From: Piper betle
Taxonomy: Eukaryota; Streptophyta; Magnoliopsida; Piperales; Piperaceae
Reading direction: 5' to 3'
Length of the DNA: 64,000 bases
Assembly: GCA_033002965.1 (NCBI GenBank)
Contig: JAURVB010012327.1
Span: forward strand, 1-64,000
The notes beneath the pieces are model-generated. The model was not told where the DNA came from. It made no database searches and worked only from the letters and a program-made list of their open reading frames with translations. Positions within the stretch are counted from its first letter, which is position 1. The number at the start of each line of letters is the position of its first letter. Position numbers and translations under genes: made by a program. Shown one piece after another: positions 34,577-45,389 of the stretch.

Positions 34577-35412
34577 AAGGTGGACTCCTTAGTGATACTC
34601 AAAATCCTAGGGAAGAAGGTAAAGAATGTAAAGCCATTACATTAAAAAACAGTAAGGAATTGGAAAATCCTCACAATCAAAAGACACTCATTCCCATGGC
34701 TAACCTAGATGCAGTTGAACCAAATGAAGAAAACAAGGATGAATTGGTAAAAGTCATACCACCTAAGGTTCATTTGATCAATATAACCAGTTCTCAAGAG
34801 TGCCATATCTTCAGAGACTACATAAAATTAAACAGGATAACAAATTTCAGTAATTCTTGGAGGTGTTTAAGAAGCTTTCTATTAATATCCCATTTGCTGA
34901 AGCGCTAGAGAAAATGTCGAGCTAGCTAAATTCATGAAGCAAATATTATCTAAAAAGAAAAAGTTTGAATATTTTGAAACAATTACCCTTAATGAAGAGT
35001 GTAGTGTTGTACTACAAAGGAAGCTTCTACCAAAGCTCAAAGACCCATGGTGGTTTATCATTCTTTGTACTATAGGCCCAGATTTTTGTTGCCAAACATT
35101 ATGTGACTTAGGTGCAAGCATTAATTTGATGCCTCTTTCTGTATACAAAAAGTTAGGTTTTGGGGAGTTAAAAGGTAGCACAATTAATCTACAATTGGCT
35201 AAGCACTCCTATATTTTTCTAGAAGGAGAGATTGAAATGTACTTGTTAAGGTGGACAAATTTATATTCCCAGCCGATTTTATGATTGTGGATATAGAGGT
35301 AGAGTCAAATGTACCAATTATAATCGGCAGACCTTTTCTTGCCACTGGGAGGACATTGATTGATGTAACTACTGGTGAATTAATAATGAGAGTGGAGAAT
35401 GAGGAAGTTGTA
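34577..35412 (+). pseudogene. Athila-like gag end and aspartic protease
   Basis: After the TRIM the frame resumes with PQGGLLSDTQNPREEGKECK and leads, through breaks near 34905 and 35280, to a retroviral-type protease: active-site DLGAS at 35105-35119 (CDLGASINLMP) and the second conserved block [16 protein letters not shown] (about 35317-35365). The region is cut at 35412 within ENEEVV by a solo LTR, and the reading continues after 38954. Confidence 0.75.
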
Positions 35413-37734
35413 TGTAACACCCCAAATCCGGTTCACACTCATGAATCAAACTGGCATCTTAAAGGCACCGGTTAGGTCGGCTAACCCGAACTCAACTCGT
35501 GAGGATCCAATCTCGGCGTCTTAAGATGAAGATATGACTCGCCATGCATGGATGAGTGCACAAAACCCTAACATGATACTATATGGATGATATGCAACTA
35601 ATTTACACGCCAATACAATTACGATAAAAATTAGTAAAAATTCTTAAATAAAATGGACAGAGTTTCCCTTAAAAGTGCAATTAGAGACCACCCTGTCAAA
35701 ACAACATATACAATACATATCTATATATTGAGCGTTTCATTCACACAAAGTTATAATCTACAACATAAATCACTCTAGAACTTGGGTCTTCACCCACCTG
35801 TGCATTCAATTCACATTTCACATCATATCATCATGTTTTGCATTTACTAATCATTTCCAATATAATAACATGTAAACAAATAATAAACATTCAATCATCT
35901 AACATGTGTGTGCAAGAGACCTCACTGCTCTTCTGTCCAAGCCGACATCTCTACTATTTAATCCTCACCTATATATATATAAACAAAAATGTCAGTAATG
36001 AGTGTTACCGGTCCGAAAAATAACTAATATCAATCTAGCATAGGAGAGTTAATCCTCCTGTTGAATAAAAATCATATACTTCCTCAAGAACTCTCATCAG
36101 GGCATATATAGGGGCCATCGACCTGGATCGGCAGCGTCCCCCTTTCTTTTTCATTCTCATACTTTGGCCATTTCTCTATCACTTCTCGCATCAAATCTCA
36201 TTCCTTTCAGCCCTCTACGTCCTCCATATTAATCCTGGCCTTGAGCAAGAGGTCAAGCACTCTCAGGCTGTTGCCTTTAGTACCCTTTAAACCACAAGTC
36301 CAGACATGCGCTGTAATTAACAATACCCGTAAACCTCCACGTTCTCTAGGTGTGAGGAACTCAAATGTGGAGTTATCAGAATCCCCTCATGAATGAAGTG
36401 GGTTCTCCCTAGCTCTAGAGCCCGCTTTGACGAGCACAAGCCCTATCTGAAGACGTGGCCATCGATAACCCTCATTCCATCTCTCACTGAAACGCAAAAA
36501 CTATACATATATAGGTCTGGGTAGGGATTTATATAATAGGCCCAAAGGTAACTTGTGGTGGATCTTAATTTCAAAAACTAACTCGAGGGTTCTCATCCTC
36601 GAGGGCTATTAATCCAAAAATCTGTTTGGCTAGATGGCCCGAGTTAAGTGGGATTAAATAAAACGCCACTTAACCCGTCCTACAAGTAATAAATCAAATA
36701 TACAATAGAATAGAGCATGAAAGCAAAGACAAGTCCTAAACAAACATGGTAGAAGCTCCAAGCATGTCATTGCACCTAGGCGACAAGCTCCTACTCCGTA
36801 CCTACACATTAAAACTAAATACTAACGCCCGCTAACTAAATGATGCATCAAACTCAATGAACATCACACACAACACAATCATCATCCATTAAATAATCAT
36901 CAACAAAATATCCCTAGATAATTCTATTCACACTGATTTTATTATATTTTTCTAAGTTACGTTTTAGTTAATTAACATGCTCAGGTTAATTCACCTACTT
37001 AGATCACCAACATTTATCCAGTTACATCATATCATGCATATCATTACTTCTTTCACGCTCAAATTTTTATCATGGCAATCAATCAATCCTATCATGCTGT
37101 GCTAACAATCATCAATTTTATATAACTAACTCAAAGGTAATTATACCTCTCGTCATCGACAATCGGCGACGGCAAGGGTTTTGTCGCGAGTCTTGAATCT
37201 CAAATTTGGCGCTCATCAGTGTCTGAAGTTCGATCGGGTTTGACTGGATGAGATCCAAGGAAGATTCGGCGAATTCTAGCGAATCCATTTTTTTGGCAGG
37301 TTCCGGCGATTTTCTGGCAACTTTTTGGCAGTTTTTCGACGGCAGTCACCTGTAACGACCCAGCCATTTGTCACAACATTGTGGGCCTAGCTGGCCAGGT
37401 GTTACTCACAATTAAGCAAATTTGTCTAACATTTTTATTTAACAAAAACATATATAAGATCCTACAGTCTTATACCGTTTCCCAGTAGCCACACTTATTT
37501 CTCAAATAAATAATAAAAAGAGTCCTCATATTAATTTTGCTCCATGCCCTCGTTGTCAATCACCTACTTTCGTATCTGCACACCTGCGGAGGCAATTCCG
37601 TGTTAATGATTACAACACTAAGTAGTATAATAGATAAAACAAATCAAGTACATTCCACTATTTCCTTATGTTTATTTTAATATGCGGTGGAGCGATTCTG
37701 CTATACTCCAAAACAATGCGGAGGACGTATCCGC

Positions 37735-38372
37735 TGTGATCCGCACACCCCGGCCGTAGCCCTTTTGTGGGGAGGCTACCACTACCATCTCCAGTGCCAA
37801 TGCCTCGCACACCCCGATCGTAACCTTTTTATGGGGAAGCTATCACTACACTCGGGTAATTGCTACGCCCCGTTTGTGGGGAAGCTCTCACTACCAATTC
37901 TAGTGCCAGTGCCTCGCACACCTCGGCCGTAGCCTTTTTATGGGTAGGCTATCACTGCACTTAGGTGAATGCTACGCCCCGTTTGCGGGGAAGCTCTCAC
38001 TGCCAACTCTAGTGCCAGTGCCTCCCACACCCCAGCCGTAGCCTTTTTATGGGGAGGCTATCACTGCACTCAGGTGAATGCTACGCCCCGTTTGTAGGGA
38101 AGCTCTTACTGCCAATTCTAGTGCCAGTGCCTCACACACCCCGGCCGTAGCCTTTTTATGGGGAGGCTATCACTGCACTCAGGTGAATGCTACGCCCTGT
38201 TTGTGGGGAAGTTCTCACCGCCAACTCTAGTGCCAGTGCCTCACACACCCCAGCTGTAGCCTTTTTATGGGAAGGCTATCACTGCACTCCAGTGCGATGG
38301 AGGAATCGTTGTGCCTCGCTCACCCCGGCCGTAGCCTTTTTATGGGGCGGCTATCACTACTCCAAAACAATG
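37735..38372. repeat. 109-bp minisatellite
   Basis: The word GTAGCCTTTTTATGG (or variant) recurs at 37756, 37820, 37929, 38038, 38147, 38256 and 38331. Spacing is exactly 109 bp for four consecutive intervals, with shorter partial units at each end. Each unit also carries GCTACGCCCCGTTTG and CAGTGCCTCACACACC. It lies inside the nested LTR; the related solo LTR at 56476-57742 lacks it. Confidence 0.9.
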
Positions 38373-38654
38373 TCAATGCATTACACAATTTACGCACATA
38401 ATACGACCCCGTGTCGGACTGAGTCAATTCTTTGACCCCGGTTGCACTCGGTGCATGGTGGTCGAATCTAGGCTCAGGCTGACCTAGGCTACCAACAAGG
38501 AAAGTATAATGTTCTACCTATTATACGTACCTGACTTGTGATTTCGTTTGACTGTGACCTGTGAACCCTAATACAGTAATGGGGAGGTCGCCTGGGACGG
38601 AGATGAGGGATGAAATACTCCCTCCTCCTGCATATATATACACTTCAACCATTC

Positions 38655-38815
38655 CCTCAATTAAATTCTCATACCCCATTATCCATTGGTATTTCCTACG
38701 TTCAACGAGCCCCTTCATTAAATTCTCACACCCCATCATCTATTGGTATTTCCTAGGTTCAACGACCCCTTCATTAAATTCTCACACCCCATCATCCATT
38801 CATGAATAGGTATTT
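38655..38815. repeat. ~57-bp tandem repeat, nearly three units
   Basis: TTAAATTCTCA recurs at 38661, 38718 and 38774 with similar surroundings (ACCCCAT..ATC..TTGGTATTTCCTA). The third unit is partial and slightly rearranged. Confidence 0.85.
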
Positions 38816-38954
38816 TCTAGGTGACCTTAAGCCGAACCATGACCGGTCGACTTGATAACCAACCATATCGGTTCATCTATATTTATTTCATAATATTTAG
38901 GTTCGAGTCTTGTAATAATTTTCATGGTTTTTACATCACGAGTTTTACATTGTA

Positions 38955-39407
38955 TTTATTACTTTATAGGCTATGCAATATCCTGAACTATAAGATGATT
39001 GTTTTTATATTGATGCAATCCGTTCTCCTTCATCGGCCATGTTTGAGGAAATGTATCCTATTAACCCTTTAGCAGCCACAAAAGTTTCTGATGTTGATGA
39101 TTCTGGTGATGAGGAAAAAATGGAGTATTTGCAGTTACTAAATTCTACTTCAATATTCACTCAAGGTCAAGATAGATTTGACCCTTTAAAGTTGCAACCT
39201 TCAATATTGACGATGATCAAGCCTTCCATTGAAGTCCCACCGACCTTGGAGTTGAAACAACTTCCATCCCATTTGAGGTATGCATTTTTAGGCCCTTTCA
39301 ATGTCCGACAAGTATTTCCTCAGGGAGTTATGCAAAGACTTAAGCTTTATCTTGGAGGTAATGTTCCCGTACACCGAACCCGAACCTTCATTACTCTATC
39401 TCGATAA
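38955..39407 (+). pseudogene. Athila-like post-protease segment
   Basis: Directly after the duplicated TTGTA the interrupted frame continues with two stops, then DDCFYIDAI, MFEEMYPINPLAATKV and PPTLELKQLPSHLRYAFLG, the linker that precedes reverse transcriptase in this lineage. Beyond about 39315 the expected RT sequence is missing. The sequence passes instead into the 3' noncoding interior (GGGAGGCAACCCATGT near 39458). Confidence 0.7.
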
Positions 39408-40855
39408 TAGGTATGTTGGAATAATCACGCTGACGACTATAAATTTAGCGCTTCATGGGAGGCAACCCATGTCTTTGGTTTATTTTTCGTACGATAGGTT
39501 ATTTTGTGTTTTTTCCCTTCTAATTACTTTATCTTAAAATAGAAGTCCTTTTGCTTTGTCATTTTGAATCTATTTTTTCAGCATTGGGACAATGCATTAT
39601 TTAAGTTTGAGGGGGTTTACTTGATGTTAGAATAAATTAGTAGTTGTTAGACGTATTTTTTTTTAGGTTTGTGTCATTAGTATTCTTCTTTATTTCATAT
39701 AACTCATCCAACTTATTAATTTGTTTGATGATAAAAATGCTCGATATTTTTATTTGTTTGATTATATAATATGAAGAGATTCTATGGGTCTCTATATTGT
39801 GAGTTGAGTTGTGAATGTTTTTCCCTATATAATTTTTATGTAACTCCCAACTTTGATGATGCTTAGAAGATGTTTATGCTATTGTTAATACAATTGAAGA
39901 AAGTGATCTAGCATTATAATAAACATTTTCTTGAGGCGAAATCATAGGTAACTTGTCATGATAGAAGTGATGTAGGTGAGTTTGTTAACCAGGTCTTTTC
40001 AAGCTATGTTTATTTATCTGTGTTTCAGCCAATTTTGAGTCATAAAGCTTACCTGTTTGGCTTGTTTTCCTATGATATTAACAGACTTAGCCTTTATTTC
40101 ATTTTATTTATCCTTGTTTGTTAATTGTCTTGACCTAAAACCTTAGTGATTGACTTTTTCTAAGGTTGGAATGAATTGATTACTAGATGAGAATGATATC
40201 TTGGGTTTGAAGGAGTTGAATAAAAAAATGAAAATTTTTTTATGAAGTGTTGAAATTTTATAAGTCAAAGAAAAAAATATGAAAAAAAGTTGAAAGAAAA
40301 AAAAGAAAAAATGTTTCGTGGTTATTCTAGCAATTATGTGTTTTTGGAAGCACAATGTGAATGATTGGATGACGTTGTTGTTGATAAGGATTTAAATTAA
40401 TTTGTTTCAAGCTTGGAAAGAGTCTTGAGCTTGGGTTTATTGTTTCTGATCTTGATATCAATTTTTAGCCTTTAAGCCTTGGGCCCATTACAACCTATAA
40501 AATCCTATGAATCTTTATTAACAAGGTACTTATTTTAAGAAAATTGATACTTGAACTTATGGAGAATTTAATTTTATTTTATTTGATGATGGTATAAGTT
40601 GATTCTAAATTCATTTGAAAGATAAGTTTGGAAGTTTTATTTTCTTTTCGTATTGGGAAATACGTTTGCACCTTTATTTTGCAATTGGATATTTTGTGAA
40701 TTTTAGAATGTTATTATTTGATTTCAAGGAATAATATTTGTACAGTAATGAGAAGTTATAAATTGATTTGTTAGATGGGTTGTGTGGAGTGGAAAAATGA
40801 GTCGAGTCTAGCTTAGGTTTTGCTCGGGACTAGCAAATATTTAAGTTTGGGGGTG

Positions 40856-41808
40856 TGATAACTCTGTATAAGAGTTATTATTCTTTTCATTTCGTGTTGA
40901 TTTTTGTCTTGTTTTGAGTCGTTTATATTTCAATTTTATTAGTTTAAAAGTTTACTAGATATTATTAATAATGTGAGAAATTATTATGATTTTGGTGTAA
41001 AAAGTAGTAATTAATATTGTTCTAGCAGGGTATAAGAGTTAGAAGACGATTAGGAATGAATTCGGGGTGAAATCGAGCTAAAAAGAGTGACCGGGAAATT
41101 GTAACTGAGAGCAGAGTGCTCGAGCGTTGGGAATAGAGTGCTTGAGCGCTGACCTTTCTGTTAACAAAGTGTTATAGCCGAGAGCTGAGCGCTCGAGTGC
41201 CTGGATTTAGAGTGCTCGAGCGCTGGCGAAGGAAAACCTGATTTTTATGATATTTTTGGGGATCCTGGTGGACCCCATTTAAAATATTTGGGTGGATCAT
41301 TTATAAATTTGATTAGGGTTTTAAAAGAGGGGACCAACTTTGACGGTGAAATGACTACACGAAAGACGAAAAGGAATGACAAAGAAGTTAGATCAGAAGA
41401 AGAAGACACTTTCTCAACAATAGTTTTTCTTATTTTGAATTAGTTTTCTTTGTAATTGAATTATGTTTTTCTTATCACATATGCATTTCTTGAGTTTAAT
41501 TGAATATTTTATGGAGTAAATTCTTTTCTAGGATTTTCAATGATACCTATTGCTTGGATTAATAAAAGGTTATTAATTTTTATTTTTGTGATTGTGGTGT
41601 TAGATTATCTATTTTATTCTGTTCTTAATGCTATCATTAGCCTGACCAATTTATTTTAGATATAGAGATTTGATCTTGTTTAGAGATAGAAAAAATAAAT
41701 TTGTCATTAAATAAAATAGTTTTTTTTCATCAATTTTTGGTGATTCTCATGTGAGATAGAGTTATACTCATACTGTCTTAGGGCAAAATTTAAAGTATCA
41801 TTTAAGGG
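40856..41808 (+). repeat. 3' LTR of the Athila-like element
   Basis: It starts TGATAACTCTGTATAAG directly after the polypurine tract TTAAGTTTGGGGGTG. It is collinear with 20216-21155 and with the 5' LTR, and ends prematurely near AAGTATCATTTAAG, where the A3 promoter block begins. Confidence 0.7.
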
Positions 41809-43071
41809 AAGAGAACTTAAAGTATATTATTCAAAATATGAGGTTTTAGTACTACATGCTACACATGGTATATGCAGGTTATATAAGGCCATCTTTTGAG
41901 GGAAGAGAATTTAATATTGCCAATGAAAATATCATTTTATTAATATAAGAGAAATTTAGTGTCTTGCTCAATGAAACGACCATATCAAGATTTAATCAAT
42001 AAAAATATAACAAAATAAAAAATTAGTACCATGAATTATTTCTTTATTTAGAGTTTATCTTTAAAATCATAATCTATTATCTCATTCAATTCACATTCAA
42101 TCTATCAAAATGCAACAAAATAAAAATTATGTATTAAATTATTTATGATTTATCTTTTTATTTATTAGGCTTATCACTTTAAAGTCAAGAGTGTATAAAT
42201 ATCATCACCTCCTTGTACAATGTAGAACTTTTTAATATAATTAAAATCTATCTTTGGCACATGCCCCATGATTCACAATATCCATGTCTCGATCAACCTT
42301 GAAATTGCTCGATGTTTGGTTTGATCCCGTTTGAGTTAGAGCTCGACTCGAATCAAGCGAGCAAGAGTATAAGCATTCCTCCGTTCGGTTCGACTTGATT
42401 CGAAGCTCGATAATTTACATTTGATACATTAGTTGATATAATATTTATATAGCCTCTATATAAAATATAAAAATTAATAAATGTAATTGTATAATATGAC
42501 AATTTTACATGGTAATACAATAATTTATTTCCAAACAAACTATCTGGCATATAATTGAACTGAAAGTAAACTATGTTAGCTTTTATAATTAATTTTATTT
42601 CAAGTTATGTAAAAAAATATATATGTTAATAATAATCAAGTTAGCTTATCTTTGACTCGAACTTGACTCCACTTAAACCCTTTTGAACTCGACTCAAACT
42701 CTAAATAAACGAGTCAAATTTGAACATAACTAAACTTGACTCGAGTCACTCTATTAGCACCCATATCTATACTTAATTTAATCGGTTCGACTCGCTGGAA
42801 CATAATAACACTCGTTCGGAAGTTGCAATGTTTCATCATTTCTGCTTCTGTGTGCCATAAAATCAATTTTGCGTTGTTCACGTGACTTGTGTCTTATATC
42901 TCGCTTGAAAGGGCTAAAACAACTAACGGGTACAAAATATTTGAAAAGTTCTACGCCAATGATGAAATACAATATGCACCCGCCAAAAGAGAGGCCCGCC
43001 TCGTCCTCTCTCTATTTAATCTGAGCTTCCCACCCTCTTTAACTCATTCCAACATAAGCTTCAGTAGCACC
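41809..43071 (+). promoter_or_regulatory. Upstream region of PPO-A3
   Basis: Collinear with the A1 and A2 upstream blocks. CACGTG lies at 42879-42884 and TATTTAAT at 43013-43020, 52-59 bp before the ATG. The frame is open from 42889 into the gene, but that stretch contains the TATA box and is treated as promoter and leader. Confidence 0.65.
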
Positions 43072-45039
43072 ATGGCCATGTCTATGAAGCTCAACACCCC
43101 CACGCCCACCTCCACAGCCGCAGCCACCTACGCCACCCCATTGCTCATTCCCACGCCTTCGATCCGGCCGCCGCCCCGCCGAGTTAGTACTAGTATTAGA
43201 AGTAGCGCCCAAGGCCGGGATGGTGCGTCGACCAGGGTAGACCGTCGGAATCTTCTTCTGGGCCTAGGCAGCATGTACGGAGCCACCACAGCCGCAGGCA
43301 TAGCCCGGGGCGACCCCGTCCAGCCGCCGGACCTCACCGCCTGCCATCCCGCCAACTACCCCGACGGCTACAACGACAACCACCCGGTGCAGTGCTGCCC
43401 CCCTTACGATGTGAGCAAGATACCGGACCCCATACCGTCCTACGTTCTACCGACAAATGCACAGCTCCGAACTCGGAGGCCGGCGCACAAGCTGAACAGG
43501 AGGGAGATCGAAACGTTCAACACGGCGGTGCAGAAGATGAAGGATCTCCCAAGCAACCATCCATGGAACTTCATGCGGCAAGCTCAAATCCACTGCGCTT
43601 ACTGCAACGATGGCTACAACCAGAAAGGCTACGATGTGCCCCTCCAAGTTCACTTTAGCGCGCTCTTCCTCCCATGGCATAGGTGGTACATCTACTTCTT
43701 CGAGAAGATCTTGGGCAAGATCATTGGCGACGACACCTTTGCTCTCCCATTCTGGACCTACGACGTCGAGGAGGGGATGAAGCTCCCGGACCCCTACAAG
43801 GAAAGGAGCTCGGCCTTGTACAACCCCAACCGAAACATGCGTCACAATGACGAGCTCATCTACCTCAACTGGGACTACAATTTGCAGGACACGCCTGTGC
43901 CCCCGACGGTGGTGAGCGAGAACTTGAACCTCTTGGCGGCGTTGTTCGACGAGGACAGCCTGACCTACCCGAGCCTGTTCATGGGCGACCAGGTGTCGGC
44001 GGGGGAGGCCGTGAACTTCGGCAACGCCAACCTCTCGATGGGGGGTGGAGAACATGCACAACGCCGTGCACAAGTGGGTTGGGCGGGTGGAGCCGCCCAA
44101 CACGGACATGGGCAACTTCTTCTCTTCCGCTAGGGATCCCATCTTCTACGCCCTGCATAGCAATGTCGACCGACTTTGGGAGATCTACCGCAGCAAGAGA
44201 CACTACGCCAATGAGTTCGGCGATGAGTGGTTGGACGCCCAATTCGTGTTTTATGATGAGAACCAAGAGATCGTTACGGTCACGGTAAGAAGATCATATT
44301 TTGTTCATTAATGGCATATCATGATCATATTATTCATGAAGTACGTGGTACTACTACTTTCTTTTATTTTCTCTAATCTAAGTCACATTTACACCCACTC
44401 ACCCAACATATACAAACAACACCAACCTCTTGTCCAACCCATAGCCAATGCACTCAAAGTTCTTGCAGGAATTAATACTACTGACTGATCTGTTACTAAT
44501 GAAATGCTAATTGAGGACAGACGAGACAGTGTTTGGATATCCAAGCGATGAAATATGAGAACGAGTATGTGCCCATCAAATACACGACGCAGCCCAAAGG
44601 GAACCCGAAGCCGGCGCCGTCGGGGAGCCCGACGGAGTTCGGGCCGTCGCGAATGACCCTCGACCGCAACATTGTGCTGACTGTGAAGCGGCCCAAGAAG
44701 GCGTTGAGGACGTTGCAGAAGATCTTCGATCAGGTGGAGCTGCTGTCGGTGGACGGCATCGAGCTCACCACGCCGGACGCCGCCTCCTTCGAAGTCTACC
44801 TGAGCAACTCGCGGCAGGACAAGAGCGAGCTGGTGGGCACCTACTCCCGTGTCCGGCACAATAACACCCATCACGGCGGGTTGTTTAACAGGATGAAGTA
44901 CGTCGTGGGCATCACCGGCGCGGTGGACAGGATAGGCGCCAGCGCCGATGAGACGGTGGTGGTGACCCTCGTCCCCCGCACCGGCAACGTCACCGTCGGC
45001 GGCGTGCACATCGAGCTCGGCCTCAAGCAGTTGTTTTAA
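43072..45039 (+). pseudogene. Polyphenol oxidase A3 (single 2-base frameshift)
   Basis: Exon 1 is 43072-44284, intron 44285-44520 (236 bp), exon 2 44521-45039. Transit peptide, twin-arginine DRRNLLLGLG, six-C tract (43398-43403) and CuA (IHCAYCNDGYNQ; HFSALFLPWHRW) are intact. Near 44041 (ATGGGGGGTGGAG) two bases are missing relative to A1 and A2, so the frame is lost just before CuB. The correct CuB sequence (ENMHNAVHKW, FYALHSNVDRLW) continues in another frame to the splice donor. Like A2, it has Leu in place of the His before the last CuB ligand. The stretch at about 43895-43985 (TVVSENLNLL..FDEDSLTYP) looks B-type, suggesting gene conversion. Without the 2-base loss the protein would be about 577 aa. 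AATAAA lies at 45152-45157. A sequencing error in the G run is possible. Confidence 0.88.
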
Positions 45040-45389
45040 GGTTTGTGGTGCAAGTTGGACATCACTTGTGACGCGCGCCCAAACGTCTGACGGAAGGCGG
45101 GTTACATAAGTGTACCAACGTTTGTCTTTTATGTATACCTATATACCTTTAAATAAAACACCGGTGCTTTTCTTACTACCGTAAATTCCTGTCGTTTACC
45201 CTCTTATATTCTATTATATATGTCGTTTGAGTTAAACATACTCCGTAAATTTATAATTGGGCCTAGTTATTGCTGCTTCTAATAAACAAAAGAGTCTAGG
45301 AAAGAACAACAAGAAGATGAGTGTTTTGTCATTTGTTTGTATGAGGTCGGAGACTAAATGATCCCCGATAAAATGATATATATATAGAA
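45040..45389 (+). other. 3' flank of PPO-A3
   Basis: Noncoding, collinear with the 3' flanks of A1 and A2 but shortened. It ends in a short (TA)n tract at 45375-45387, at which the Mutator-like element begins. Confidence 0.55.

Larger units (their letters stand above)
35413..38949 (-). mobile_element. Solo large LTR (TTGTA target duplication), minus orientation, itself interrupted
   Basis: It begins TGTAACACCCC and ends GAGTTTTACA. It is flanked by TTGTA at 35408-35412 and 38950-38954, and the host element's coding sequence continues across the site. The left part (35413-37350) matches the large Tekay-like LTR family. At 37351 it switches to a second LTR family (TGTAACGACC) that matches the 56476-57742 solo LTR in reverse complement (for example AATTCTTTGACCCCGGTT near 38428). 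The right end of that nested element is not clear, and about 1 kb of the outer LTR is missing, so a deletion removed part of both. Confidence 0.75.
28616..41808 (+). mobile_element. Decayed Athila-like Ty3-gypsy element with nested insertions
   Basis: Parts in order: a 5' LTR (about 28616-29968, starting TGATAACTCTGTA); a primer-binding site resembling the tRNA-Asp type (TGGTGCCGTTGCCAGGGA, 29976-29993); gag pieces (30103-30214, 30599-31209 and on after a TRIM); an aspartic protease region (34934-35412); a post-protease segment (38955-39315); a noncoding 3' interior with the Athila-typical GGGAGGCAACCCATGT (near 39458); a polypurine tract (about 40842-40853); and a 3' LTR from 40856. RT, RNase H and integrase are absent: the post-protease segment joins the 3' interior directly. 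Element remains are interrupted at 30215-30598, 31210-34571 and 35413-38949. Stops and frameshifts show it cannot encode its own enzymes. Confidence 0.8.
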
